The notes beneath the pieces were generated by a model. It was not told where the DNA came from and made no database searches. It saw nothing but the letters and a program-made list of their open reading frames with translations. Shown one piece after another: positions 24,020 through 35,278 of a stretch of DNA of 64,000 nucleotides. The stretch is from Myoxocephalus aenaeus (Eukaryota; Chordata; Actinopteri; Perciformes; Cottidae): NCBI GenBank assembly GCA_038501785.1, contig JBAMJR010000067.1, forward strand, positions 231,001 to 295,000, read 5' to 3'. Every line of letters begins with the position of its first letter. The first letter of the stretch is position 1. The translations under genes and the position numbers were made by a program.

Positions 24020-27000
24020 ATGCTGCGACCCTTTCTACTCGCCCTCAGCCTGTTACCATGGATCCCAGGTATTAACCGAGAGCATATATGCTTATTAGAG
24101 TTGTACAATATCCCTGTTGTAGTCTTTTCTATCCAGATAATTGAGGGAAAAGGAGAGGGTGATTAATGTCTATCATGCAGCCCCCTCACGTTTAACTCAG
24201 CTTTCGGCAAATTCTCATGCTTCAGATCTCTTTACTATTTTATCACTTCTCCGTATTAATCATCGTTGAGGAATGACTAGCAAGGTTGCTAATGTTATTT
24301 TTCTGCTTGAGCCAGAGAAGGATTGTGTGTTGTTGTCCTTTTCTTTTTTTAAATCTTCCAAGCCTCCGTGCCGCTTGCCCATGGCAACATTATGTTTGAT
24401 GTTTATTTTGCCAAGTCTCCAAAAGCCTGTTATATTTGTCCGCCCAAAATCTCTACTTTAGAGGGATAATCCAATTTTGAAATACAGGGAAGTTAAATAG
24501 GGAATAGTGTTTTGTCACAAAGGAAACTGAAACCATAAATGTGGTAGGAGTATTGCTCAAGGCCACTTTCTCCGCCACTTTCTCCTAAACCATGGATAAC
24601 AAATGTCCACTGTGAGTCTTGTTTTGACTGCGGCGTGGCTGAGAGTCTGAGCTCAAGTTGGAACTCAGCACTCAATCATGTCCACTCTCTGCCAGCCTTC
24701 CTCTGCAGGGTAACCACTGAGGGAGAGCTCTCAGTCATGGAGGGTCAATCCCTCACAGTCCCGTGTCATTATGACCCCCAGTATGCCGGCTATGTGAAGT
24801 ACTGGTGCCAGGGGAAGATGAGGGAGTTCTGCACCAGCTTGGCTCGAACCGATCTGGCCAATCCAGCCACCGAGAAGGTGAGCATCTTCGACGACCCCGT
24901 CCAGCAGGTGTTCACTGTGACCATGGGCGACCTGAAAGAGGGGGACTCCGGCTGGTACATGTGCGGCGTGGAGGTGGGCGGCGCGTGGACCGCCGACGTT
25001 GTCGCTTACACGTACATCAAGGTCGTTCATGGTGAGTAATGGAGTGATTTTGAACTGACGTGCGTTTTGTTGATCGCCGTTGAAAAGGTAATTTTAATGC
25101 ATTTCGAATGCTTCAATTACAAATAACAAATATTGAAAAAGATTTAGTGGCCTCTAGTGGTGTGTCGTAGATTGCAACCAACTGAATAGTCCCTATGTTT
25201 CCAAGACTGCGGTTTAGTGAGCTGTCGAGTGCGAAAGAAACCGTGGTAATAACGCTCAGACAGCGGTACAACGGTTTTGCCCTCTGCGGCTCACTTTACC
25301 ACACTTTTGCAATTATGGTGGGGAACTACGGTGGCCTTCAGGTAACAGAAATGTTAAAGGTTCTGGCCAGAGCCTGAGTGAAATGACCCGGAAGTATCTA
25401 AGTGGCCGCCATGATAAGTGCTGGTTGAATTCTCTAAATGCAAAGGAAAGGAGCTTCAATGCTTTCTTACTTAGCTCCTTTAGCATAGGAACCACTGTAC
25501 CTGTCTCTGTGAAAGGAAAGGAGATAATGCCGCCCACAATTCCTTGCGGCGGCAACATTTAAAGTTCACAAGAACAAACGATCATGACCGCCAAATGCTG
25601 ATCATGTAAATAACCTTTGCTTTAACTTGGAAATACTTAATAATCTGTTAAACCTGCTGGCAAACTACAAACGTTACATTGATGTTGCTGAAAACTGCTG
25701 TAAAGTGATCAAACTGCTGTAAAGTGATCAAACTGCTGTATTTGATATTCTCTCTGGTGTTGTACTGCAGCCTCAGCCCTCATTCTTTTATATGACTTCA
25801 GCTACAGAAGCTTTGATGAAAGAGTTAAACTGGACGAGCTCTTTAGTCTGAGTCATGTTTCTGATTAACATCTTTTGAATCAACTATTTTGTCACATTAC
25901 AATAAAACACTATCAAGTCAACACTTAGGTCAAACTGAGTTCAAACTGTGGTATTTCATAAACTGTTGTCTGACTGCATGTTCTTATGATCAGATTATAA
26001 TCTGCATATAAACCATAACAACTAACGATGTGTGTCATATCCCTTTTATTTCATAAAGGGATATGACACACATCGTTAGTGGAATACGGTAATTAATTCA
26101 GCATGTTTGAAACTGAACAAAGAGACAGTTTAGTAGCTTTGTACTGTCTGTGAAAAATCCCTTGGTTTCACTTTCATATTCCTTCTTTCATTTCTATTCC
26201 AACCTCGTTAATAAAGTAATACTTTGAACCGGGTTGTTTAAATCGTCTGCATGACGCATCACTGTAAGAACACGGATGAAGTATCTAAGATGCGCTTTTT
26301 TGTAGTCCATCTTCAGAACATTGTAGTTTCACCGCTGCAGACCGACATCACTAACATGCGCCTGCCGTCGCATCATAACTACGTCGCTTACTGAAAGTGG
26401 AGTCGGATTTACTAAACACCGCGGTTGTCTTTTCCTAACTCCTTATGAATTCTCCTTCCCATCTTTCCTTGACCCCGTGACGTTTTCCATAGAGGTCAAG
26501 GAAAAGTGGTTAGGGTTCAACGTTAGGAGGTAATTATTTGACTATTTGAGTGCAGCCCCAGTGTTTGGTTTGTCCATTCTGGGCTACTGTAGAAACATGA
26601 TGGACTCTGTGAAAAGGACTTGCTCCCATATGTAAATATGAGGGACACAAGGAGTCTTAGTTTCAGGTGATTGTACACAAAAGTTAAAAACAGTTTATCA
26701 TACTCCATTTCTGCTAATCGATCACCCACAATGCTACACACTGGCCCTTTAAGCTTGCATTCCTTTCCTGCAGGTATGTCAGTGGTAAACAGCCGACTGA
26801 GTGGGGAAGAAGGGAGTAGCGTCACAGTGGAATGCCACTACAGTGAGAGATACAGGTATTTTATTGCCAAATTCAACATATTAAGATTCTGTTGTTGTTG
26901 TTATTGTGTTTTTTTTTTACCATCAGACAATGAACAATCCACACTTTTCAAAAACACATTTCTAAAGCATAAATGTAAACCTGAAAAAACATGGTTGTTT

Positions 27001-29507
27001 GTTGAAAGAAAAAAATCTTCAATTCAAGCCAAACTGTGATGGACAGTGAGCCTTCACTGACTCCCCTGTGACTGCCTGCAAACAGAGACAGCGAGAAGAA
27101 GTGGTGTCGGAGTGGAGACTGGAGCTCCTGTCTGGTGACTGGTTCTGAGGGGAGCTACGAAGACACTTCAGTGGCCATCAGCGATGACAGAACTAGGACT
27201 TTCACTATAACCTTAAAGAAGCTGCGGATGAGAGATAGCGGCTGGTACTGGTGCTCTGTGGGAGCGCAGCAGATGCTGGTGCATGTGCTGGTCACACCAA
27301 GACCCACGACTAGTAGGTTGACAAAGAAAAAAGAATATATATAACAAATCATTCTTTAATATCATACATTTTATGGGAAATTTAGACAAGTTAGTGAGAC
27401 ACTTCTAATTGATTCATTGTAGGCTTGTTGTGAAGTATAAATCGATAATTTTTTTGGCACTTGGGTTGGCAGACCAAGCAGACACAACATTTACATTTAC
27501 TCCTAATGCCCCCCCCCAAAATGCCAAGGGGCCTATTTAAGTCCAATAGTCACTCTCCTTTTAGCTTTGTTGTGGTTTCCACTAACTACTGGGAATAATA
27601 TCCCCCTCAGTAGCCACAGTGGACTGAAAACAGCTATGGTTAGAAAAGAGGTTCATGAGAACCATGAGAGTGAATCATGAGAAGTTAATTTGCGGGTGGG
27701 GAAATCAAAACAACGAGCTTAAAGAAACTAAAAGGCTCAATAGAGGGCTGCCAGAATGAGTCCTCAACCCTAGAGTTGGCATTTTTACATCTCTGCCTCA
27801 TTTGGAAGTCATTGTTTTTTTTTAAATGTTTTTTTGTGGTCAGATGTCTGTAATAAGGTTTAACACAAGCTTAAGACGATTCGTTCCAGACGATACACCA
27901 CTCTTTTACATGCCTTAAAAAAGGCAGTTGCTAAGAAGCGGCTAAATGTCGTCAACACGCGCGTGCAACTTTAGCTGAGTGAAGTCATGTGACCATGGTA
28001 TAGTTTGTTTGTAGCCAAACGCGAGCTTTTTTTCCATCTAAAATCCTAAGAAAATACATCTCCTTGGCTTTCTGCTGAGGGACTCAGTGCGGTTCTAACT
28101 TCTCGATTGGCCTCCAAAAATATCCAAAAATAAAGTTATCCCTGCAGCACTCTATTAAGGTTGAGTGATGAATCTTTGTGAGTTTGTCACTATAGCTATC
28201 ACTTTCACAGTAAGCATAATAATTTGACTCATTATTGCAACTTGAAAAAAATACTTTTTTCATCATCCTAAACCACGAGCCTCGCAAAGCCGGCCCAATT
28301 CTCACAAGCCTGGATTTCAGTCTGGGAAACTTCTATTAAAATCTGTTGAGCTTAGCTTGGTAGGTTAAAAAAAGCAGACAAATCAGTGTACTATGGGGAG
28401 ATGATTAGATGGTCATCTGACTCACAAATGGAAACTCTCTCAACCCCATTAAAAGCTATTTAAACCGGGCATTGTGTGTATGAAAAAGGGGCAAAATGCT
28501 GATGCCACGTGGCTTCTTCCCCACGGTCATCACTCTGCAGCAGCTGAATGAGAAAGCCAAGAGCAGCTCTGAAGATCAATATGTGTTTGTGACAGATGGC
28601 GAGGGGTTCATATAGGTCTGCAGCTGTACAAAGGTATTGATCATCACAAGTCGCTTATCAAGGAATATTGATGCCGTGAACTCTGCGGGGTGCTGCTGCA
28701 AACACTCTTTTACTTATAAAAGTGCATTGTTTCTTTCTTTTTTAAAGCAATACTGTGTTTATCCTTAGCTGCAGGGACTGCGATATCCCCACCAACACCG
28801 AGTCAGTCTGTTGCGCACCTGCCTCCGGCCAAGCCCATCACTGAGGAGTCCCGGAACATTCACAGGCAAGAGGACTGAAGCTCTGTCATTCTTTTGGCGC
28901 CACGTCACTCTGTAAAAACAGATGCAGCACGGGGCCCTGAGCTGCTATTGAAGCCGGACCCTGTGTTCAGACCACTGAGTGCTTGTGTCTGTGTTTTAGC
29001 CACATCTTGGAGTCCTTGCTGGTGTGTGCCTCCATCATCTTCTTCGTTGGCTTGGCCATATTGGCGAGGAAGTGGTGGAAACAACACAGTAAGGCAACTT
29101 TTCTTTCCTTCTGAATATGAAATCAGGGCAGAATCATACCACTAACCTAAACTATAGGTCCATTAAATGTTGCCTGTGCATTAAATACATGTGAGTGACT
29201 TATTTGCATTATCATTTGCGCCTTATATATCCTCATTATCCATTTCTAGGGCAGGATCCTGTGCTGAGACAAGTCAATAGGATAAAAGCAAAGCACAATG
29301 TAAGCCCCCGTTGATAAAATTAAAATCTGTCATTATTCCATTTCACTCTATTTAAAGATAAACACCATTATCAAGCATATGCTTCAGAGGTTGTTATCAT
29401 ACTAACTTTTCTTTCGGCTCCCGCAGTACTCAGGAGATGTAGGTGACACGCAAAACACTGCTGTCGCTTTCCTTAACGCGGATTCCCAGGACGTGCATAT
29501 GTACTGA
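24020..29507 (+). CDS. CD300 / polymeric-Ig-receptor-like membrane receptor with two V-type Ig domains
   Basis: Exons: 24020-24068, 24696-25031, 26774-26855, 27086-27312, 28775-28865, 29000-29088, 29250-29299, 29427-29507. They total 1005 bases with continuous phase (334 aa). Exon 1 is a signal peptide (MLRPFLLALSLLPWIPG). Ig domain 1 (residues about 17-128) has CHYDPQYAGYVKYWCQG, a further Cys in REFC, and EGDSGWYMCGVEVGG. Ig domain 2 (129-231) has ECHYSERYR, KKWC and RDSGWYWCSVGAQQ. A Pro-rich stalk follows, then one membrane helix (SLLVCASIIFFVGLAILA, then RKWWK) and a tail of about 40 residues. The extra Cys pair and the Y-W-C pattern are typical of the CD300/CMRF35/pIgR family. The tail has tyrosines (HNYSGDV, VHMY) but no canonical ITIM, and the helix has no basic residue for adaptor pairing. 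Domain 2 is split by a 230-bp intron, and the intron after 28865 begins with GC. The exon-2 acceptor at 24696 was chosen because the nearby one at 24709 gives an immediate stop. Exact orthologue not assignable. Confidence 0.85.
25144..25560. repeat. Dispersed repeat copy in CD300-like intron
   Basis: The left part matches 10830-10920. The right part (CCGGAAGTATCTAAG to CTTAGCTCCTTTAGCATAGG) is found inverted at about 54860-54990. This intron therefore holds a longer version that links the separate copies. Confidence 0.75.
25693..25740. repeat. 19-bp tandem repeat, 2.5 units
   Basis: The unit AACTGCTGTAAAGTGATCA occurs twice in full and then for ten bases. Confidence 0.95.
26021..26080. repeat. 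Perfect 26-bp inverted repeat, loop 8 nt
   Basis: The arms 26021-26046 and 26055-26080 are exact reverse complements. They begin ACTAACGATGTGTGTCATAT. Located in the CD300-like intron. Confidence 0.97.
26430..26660. repeat. Dispersed repeat block shared with 11340-11430 and 30780-30850
   Basis: GAGGTCAAGGAAAAGTGGTTAGG followed by TTATTTGACTATTTGAGTGCAGCC is repeated near 30784 as a diverged copy. TCTGGGCTACTGTAGAAACA matches 11350. Confidence 0.7.
28496..28615 (+). other. Unexplained 39-codon open frame in CD300-like intron
   Basis: The frame begins MLMPRGFFPTVITLQQLNEK and ends VTDGEGFI before TAG. Its composition looks more coding-like than the flanks. It does not fit the phases of the neighbouring exons, and I recognise no family. 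It may be a decayed exon fragment or chance. Confidence 0.25.
28866..28999 (+). other. GC-AG intron of the CD300-like gene
   Basis: The upstream exon ends CACAG and the intron begins GCAAGAG and ends TTTTAG. Only this junction keeps phase into the membrane-helix exon (AG|C for Ser). No GT donor in the right phase was seen nearby. GC donors occur in about one percent of vertebrate introns. Confidence 0.75.
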
Positions 29508-29554
29508 GCTTTGCCAGCGTGGTGTTTATTGTTATTATTTGTAACTGAATGTAA

Positions 29555-29594
29555 TTTTTATGTCGGTTCACTGTGCAGTGAACCGACATAAAAA
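29555..29594. repeat. Perfect 19-bp inverted repeat, loop 2 nt (probable 3' UTR of CD300-like gene)
   Basis: The arms 29555-29573 and 29576-29594 are exact reverse complements containing TGTCGGTTCACTG. It lies 48 bases after the stop codon, so it would form a strong RNA hairpin if transcribed. Confidence 0.97.
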
Positions 29595-29664
29595 GCACAT
29601 GCTTTATTTCCACTGTCTTTTTGTACGTTACGTACCAGCACATTCAATGAGGATTTCTGCTTGC

Positions 29665-29728
29665 TGCTTTTCCAATGCAACTGGCATTATATGGATCTCC
29701 ATACTATGCCAGTTGCATTGGAAAAGCA
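29665..29728. repeat. Perfect 23-bp inverted repeat, loop 18 nt
   Basis: The arms 29665-29687 and 29706-29728 are exact reverse complements (TTTTCCAATGCAACTGGCAT within the left arm). It follows the previous hairpin in the probable 3' UTR. Confidence 0.97.
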
Positions 29729-30639
29729 ATGCTTTTGGAGTACTTTTCTTGTAAGAATTCATCAAAATATATTCATGTGGTCTTCTATTTAAATTTCTTT
29801 TTATGGCACTGTGGTTATGTATTTTTATATGTTTTGGGGGAGGGGGGATTTGGGGATTTTTGCATATTGGTGGAGTTTACATTCTAACTGATAACTGATT
29901 ATTATTTTCATGAATACAATACATCAATACAAACAATTTGATTGGTTATTTCACCACTAGATTTGAATTAATGTGGGAAAACACTTATTTTACAGGTCCA
30001 TTATTGACTGATCACTTTCCATTAAGTTTTGTGGAAAGACATTATCAATTTGGTGCTATTTACAGGGGAAATAGAGATGATAGCCTCTTTGGCACATGCA
30101 CTGCGACCCTGAACTTATCTAGACTTTAGCCTGAGGAGCTGTATGTGAGAACGCCAATGTCCAAATCAGTTAGACCGGACATTAAACAGACTTAACCCTG
30201 CCAGTACAAAGTCTGTGTAATGTCATGGCAAGTGAGAGGGTATGTTGATGACATTCTATGATGCGATTGGCGCAAAGCCGGAGGAGTGCAAACATCCAAG
30301 AGTGACGAATCGTTTATGTGAATGAAGACACCAACGAAAAGGTCTAACTGGAGAGATGACAAGATTTGGGATCTCATGACGAGAAGGGCAGATGCCAAAA
30401 CTGTCAGAAGAATTCAAGGATCAGCTTAAAGACTTTGTTGTTTACGACCAAATTGCAAACTGGCTATGGGACCACTGTGTAATCCGAGCCAAGGCGCAGG
30501 GGAAACAATATTCTGAGAGTGGTGAACAAAGAGAATAGAAGCAAAACTCTCTGGTGCTTTTTGGAAAATCATTGCTGGATAGTGCTTTGATAATAATAAA
30601 AAACTTATTAGACATGAAGGGATTTATGGTCTGTGCATT

Positions 30640-30750
30640 TTCATTGTTTTGTATGGAGAGACACATGGATGGCGGGAGAGAGGGAAAGGGCATGACACAC
30701 AGCAAAGGGCCACGACTGGAATCGAACACGGGCCTTTGGAGTCATCCTTG
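30640..30750 (-). repeat. tRNA-derived SINE-like fragment
   Basis: GACTGGAATCGAACACGGGCC reads on the minus strand as a B-box-like GTTCGATTCC, and CATGACACACAGCAAAGGGC precedes it. No full tRNA fold was found. Confidence 0.5.
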
Positions 30751-30960
30751 ATAGATCCTAGACCGCATGGCGTTTTTTTACGAGGTCAATGAAAAGTGGT
30801 AAGGACACAAGGCACTAGGAGGTCATTTAGTCACTATTTGACTGCAGCCGTGGTGCACATGCTCAACCAGGCGAGCTACCAGTATGACGGTAAACCCGTG
30901 CCAAAACTACTAAAACGCAAATGAGCTCCACGAGAGCGCGCAAATCAAACCAGTAGGAGC

Positions 30961-31230
30961 AAGCTCAAATCGCGGCACCGGCACCTGCCGCTTACCTGCT
31001 GTGGCATCTCTGGACATGCCACGGCGGTACCGGCATATGCCACCGGCACATGCTGCGCCGGCACATGCTGCACCTGCTGTGGCTCTCTGGAACTGCCGTG
31101 GCAGTTCGGGACCTGCCGGGAGCCGCGAGCTGCCGTGCCGGAAGCTGCCACTACTTTAGAGGCAGCATTTCCGATGGCACGTCTCTGGTGGCGGGGCACT
31201 TACGAGTTGCCACTCATGTGCCACTAGTTT
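30961..31230. repeat. GC-rich tandem-like block, inverted copy of 33175-33375
   Basis: It is built of recurring pieces such as CACCTGCTGTGGC, CTGGACATGCC and GACCTGCCGGGAGCCGCGAG, which return on the opposite strand at 33175-33375. It is strikingly GC-rich compared with the AT-rich surroundings. Confidence 0.85.
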
Positions 31231-31589
31231 TTGAGGCAGCTGCCTGTGTTTGAGAGAGTGTTGCCGCAACTTACTTAAGGTCCTGGAAGGTATATATAAT
31301 ATGTGACAACACATTAAGGCAGGGATAGCCAACACGGTGCCTGCGGGCCCGCAGGGACCACGTGAGTCACCCGCAAGGTAAAGTAAAAGTTAAAAAAATA
31401 ATCAATTTTTTTATCAAAAACGCTTCCATTAAAGATTTGAAAATGACAATATTTAATATAACATTTAAAAACAAAACAAAAATTCGGTATATATGAACTC
31501 TGACCATTTCTGAAGTCAATGTTTCATATTGCGCGCATGTCAAACCACTGACTAAACAAACTAAACGGCCATATGTTATTGATCGGCGA

Positions 31590-32118
31590 TCACTTGTAAA
31601 GCCTAACAGTTGTCTGCAGGGTCAGCGGAGCACTTTCTCCAAGAGATTCCTCACGCTCGGCTGCAACCAGGACCGTTACAGGAAAACATTCCTGCCTATG
31701 GCAATACGACTTTACAAGTCACCGCTTGCTAGATCCTCTGTGGATTAATTCATCACTATACATACTTTGCACTTTGCATTTTGCACTACCTATTGTTTAC
31801 ATTTAATTTGCGTAATTAACAAATACACTCTGTGGCTGTAAATATATTTCATTCCAGTTAGTTGTATTCTATTCTTTTGTGTATGTAAGAGCCACAAGTA
31901 TGTTTTTTGTTTAATTAATATTTCAAGAGTGTTTATAATTTAATAGTTCAGAATTAGGCTCGCAGTTTAGGAACTACATATAAAATATATTGAAAGATGT
32001 TTATATTAATAATGGACGCTCGAGCCAAGGGATATACAGTAATGACGTCATGATGGCAGCAGGTGTAAGCAAGAGTTGCATTAGGCATGAGAGCACACAG
32101 TTCTTTTACCGTATGACC

Positions 32119-32167
<49 letters not shown>

Positions 32168-32353
32168 GTCTATATTTTACTTTTATTTTATTTTATTTGT
32201 ATATATCTTTCATCCCTGTTGCGCTTCCTTATATATTCATCTTTTATCTTGTGTGTTTATTTGTATCTTAAAGTTGTACGGCGCTACTATGACAAGAAAT
32301 TTCCCCTTGGGGATTAATAAAGTATATATCCATCCATCCATACATCCATCTAT
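31590..32353 (+). mobile_element. LINE 3' end nested inside the composite element
   Basis: 31629-31748 encodes a typical non-LTR C-terminus (FSKRFLTLGCNQDRYRKTFL, then PMAIRLYKS) ending in TAA. It is followed by a 3' UTR with AAATTTCCCCTTGGGGATTA-type sequence (32298-32318) and a CCATC-rich tail. A TA microsatellite (32121-32164) has grown in the UTR. 5'-truncated. Confidence 0.8.
32121..32164. repeat. (TA)n microsatellite
   Basis: Uninterrupted TA array, about 22 units, inside the LINE 3' UTR. Confidence 0.98.
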
Positions 32354-33174
32354 TTGCAGGTCAAGACAAAGAGCCTGCGGAGCTTCATAAATGACGTTTC
32401 TGACTTCGCATATCGAGGCTCTGGAAATATTCTTCCAAAAGCCTGATAAACACTGCAGTGACAAAGCCTGCACACTTTGTGGTTGTCATTAAAACTAAAT
32501 ATTAGTTATTTTTTGAACGGATATAACTTTATTTTCATTTTTCTAACAAAGTGAGAACACTTTTTTTTTTCCTACCATCATTGTCGTGGAAATTGTTGTT
32601 AATAATTATTGTGAGGAATAATTAGCATTGATATTTGATCAGACAGTCACTTCTCATATATTATTATTAATAAAAGGTGATCTGTGCAACTTTGTTGCTC
32701 AGGAAGTTTGTATCAAACAAGTAGCCCTTCGTATTATTTTGTACCCTTGAAGTAGCTCTTCAAGTGTAAAAATATTGTACATGGATTTATATAAATGTAA
32801 AAATATATGTAAGCAAATTGTTCTGTTACTATGACATTAATCCATTTAATTTAGGGTTAAGAAACCCACATTACTCTATGAAAGATCAAACTTAAAACAG
32901 AAGAAAATAACAAAGACAACGATTATACGCACGTTATTATGGGGCAGTGGTTCTGAACTGCTTAAGCTAATATTAAAAAAAGTCGGGAATGAAGCGAACT
33001 ATCACAAATAGTCCAGCGTGTAAACTCACGCAAGTAAAGCGTGTTGTGAACGCAGTATTGAGGAGTGTGAGTACGGCACTATGCTGCATTAAAAATTCCC
33101 TTCAAAATAAAAGACCCGTGACTCACTGAAAACGGGTCTGACACAAGTGCTCTACGAGGTGCGCCACGATTTAA

Positions 33175-33375
33175 AAACTAGTGGTAACTGCTCCGGCACG
33201 GCAGCTCGCGGCTCCCGGCAGGTCCCGAAATGCCGCGGCATGTCCAGAGAGCCACAGCAGGTGCGGCTCGCGGCTCCCGGCAGGTCCCGAGAGCCGCGGC
33301 ATGTCCAGAGATGCCACAGCAGGCGCGGCATGTGCCGGTACTGGCGCGGCATCTGCCGTGCCGCGATTTGAGCTT
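33175..33375. repeat. GC-rich block, inverted copy of 30961-31230
   Basis: It contains two tandem near-copies of a unit of about 66 bp (GCGGCTCCCGGCAGGTCCCG, then GGCATGTCCAGAGA). It directly abuts the left inner arm of the composite element. Confidence 0.85.
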
Positions 33376-33418
33376 GTAAAATCCCCGCTCACGAGAACAA
33401 AAGTCCCTCTTGAAGTTG

Positions 33419-35278
33419 GAACCTGCTCGCTCTCGAAGCTTTAACCTGCTCGCTCGCGTGTCTGTTACCTGCTCGCGCTCGAGTAGATTTTCTTTTTGAC
33501 AGTAAGTGGGCGGATCCAGTCACCATCGATCTCTACATCTAATTGGTTACAATCCTCGGCTTCGGATTGGCTGGAATGCATTTCTCACCAGCACACTGGG
33601 AACAATGGCGGATGAGAAAACACAACTGAAAGTTGACGTTCTCTGAATACTACTGTTATTGAGTCACAAAATGTAATTTTAGGACGTTTTCAGGCGAGAA
33701 GTTAGTTATTTAAGCATCAAATCTGTGATCGGTTTGTCCAGAATCAGCCGACTTAAAAAGATACGCCGACGGTTTGAGTTCCTGCTGAGGGACCGTGAGC
33801 TCCGCAGCACCGGGCCGTCAGCGCTCTGTCTGCCCGCCGAGAGCAGCCTGATCCCGGCAGGACTTTTTGAAATGATCCGCTGGCTCCGATTTCTCCGTAG
33901 CGGTTAAACATGAGATATAATTCGGTTTTGAGGATCTAACGAGCAATCTTTATTAGTTTATTATTTATTCACAGTAACGTTACATCAGTTTGACTGAGGG
34001 AAAGGTTAAGATTTATAACTTAAGATTTTAATTTAACTTTTACTTTAAACTGCAGCGGTGTCTTATTACTTTTGACCAAATTGTTTGCAATTTTATATAT
34101 ATATATATATAACATAGTTATAAACACAATATATATACAATTATATGTATTTCTGTATTTGTTATTTTGAGTGTGTATGTGTGAGTTTACCTTGTATTGA
34201 TTCAAGATTCTTTTATTGTCATATGCACAGATAACAGGCAGTTATTCTGTACAATGAAAAGCTTATTTTGCTGGGTCTTCCTAACACACAGAATTACAAT
34301 AAACTTAAGGCAAAAAAATAAGACACAAAATATAATGACAGTATTGCACAAAAATATGTATAAAGTGCACTATGCATTGCTACAATATCCAAAGTATGGC
34401 CGTGACATGAAGTCACAGCAGCAGGAAGAAACTGTTTGTTAGTCTCGTAGTATCTCTATTGATATTGTCTTTAATAAGGGATCTGCATGTCATTTAGTTT
34501 GTTTCATACGCCTAATAAATACCAAACAGTGTTTCAAGGCAGTTAATGTATCTTGGGTGTGTCCAAGTTAAAGAACTATTCAAGAAAGGGTCAAATACAA
34601 TTACAACACAAGATAAAAGGACTAAATAAGAGGCACAGACCTTTTATTCTATTGGAGTCACCGCCAGTTAATTCTGTTTTTTGGATTAAGAGAGCAACAA
34701 TTGTAGGAACCATTATATTATATCATAGCGCCATCACTTTTAAAACTGTACCCAGGACCCCACCCATAGTACTACTACACCTAGCAGATTCATATGATAG
34801 TATAGATACATGGGACAGGTATATATATATAAAATTGCAAACAATTTGGTCAAAAGTAATAAGACACCGCTGCAGTTTAAAGTAAAAGTTAAATTAAAAT
34901 CTTAAGTTATAAATCTTAACTTTCCCTCAGTCAAACTGATGTAACGTTACTGTGAATAAATAATAAACTAATAAAGATTGCTCGTTAGATCCTCAAAACC
35001 GAATTATATCTCATGTTTAACCGCTACAGAGACTTAATAACAGTAGTATTCAGAGAACGTCAACTTTCAGTTGTGTTTTCTCATCCGCCATTGTTCCCAG
35101 TGTGCTGGTGAGAAATGCTTTCCAGCCAATCCGAAGCCGAGGATTGTAACCAATTAGATGTAGAGATACGATAGTGACTGGATCCGCCCACTTACTGTCA
35201 AAAAGAAAATCTACTCGAGCGCGAGCAGGTAACAGACACGCGAGCGAGCAGGTTAAAGCTTCGAGAGCGAGCAGGTTC
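33419..35278. repeat. Long inverted repeat: arms 33419-34110 and 34820-35278
   Basis: The right arm is the near-exact reverse complement of the left, apart from about 228 nt present only on the left. Landmarks are GAACCTGCTCGCTCTCGAAGC at the outer end, GAACAATGGCGGATGAGAAA in the middle, and TTTGACCAAATTGTTTGCAA next to a TA run at the inner end. The central loop is about 710 nt. Confidence 0.93.

Larger units (their letters stand above)
29508..30900. other. 3' flank of the CD300-like gene
   Basis: No further gene. The stretch contains two perfect hairpins (29555-29594 and 29665-29728), a SINE-like block (about 30640-30750) and a diverged dispersed repeat at 30780-30860. Confidence 0.5.

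Noticed and set aside
24709..24720. Alternative acceptor for the first Ig exon of the CD300-like gene
   Set aside because: Joining the signal-peptide exon there gives an immediate stop codon; the acceptor at 24696 keeps the frame.
31320..31400. Possible hAT end (AGGGATAGCCAACACGGTGC)
   Set aside because: Only one end was found within the composite element, so no element could be delimited.
33147..33444. Several Gly/Arg/Pro-rich frames on both strands
   Set aside because: They are produced by GC-rich repeated units of the composite element; all frames are open because stops are rare in such DNA.
34553..34885. 110-codon frame in the loop of the long inverted repeat
   Set aside because: Composition is not clearly random, but it runs into the repeat arm, shows no recognised domain and has no support beyond being open.
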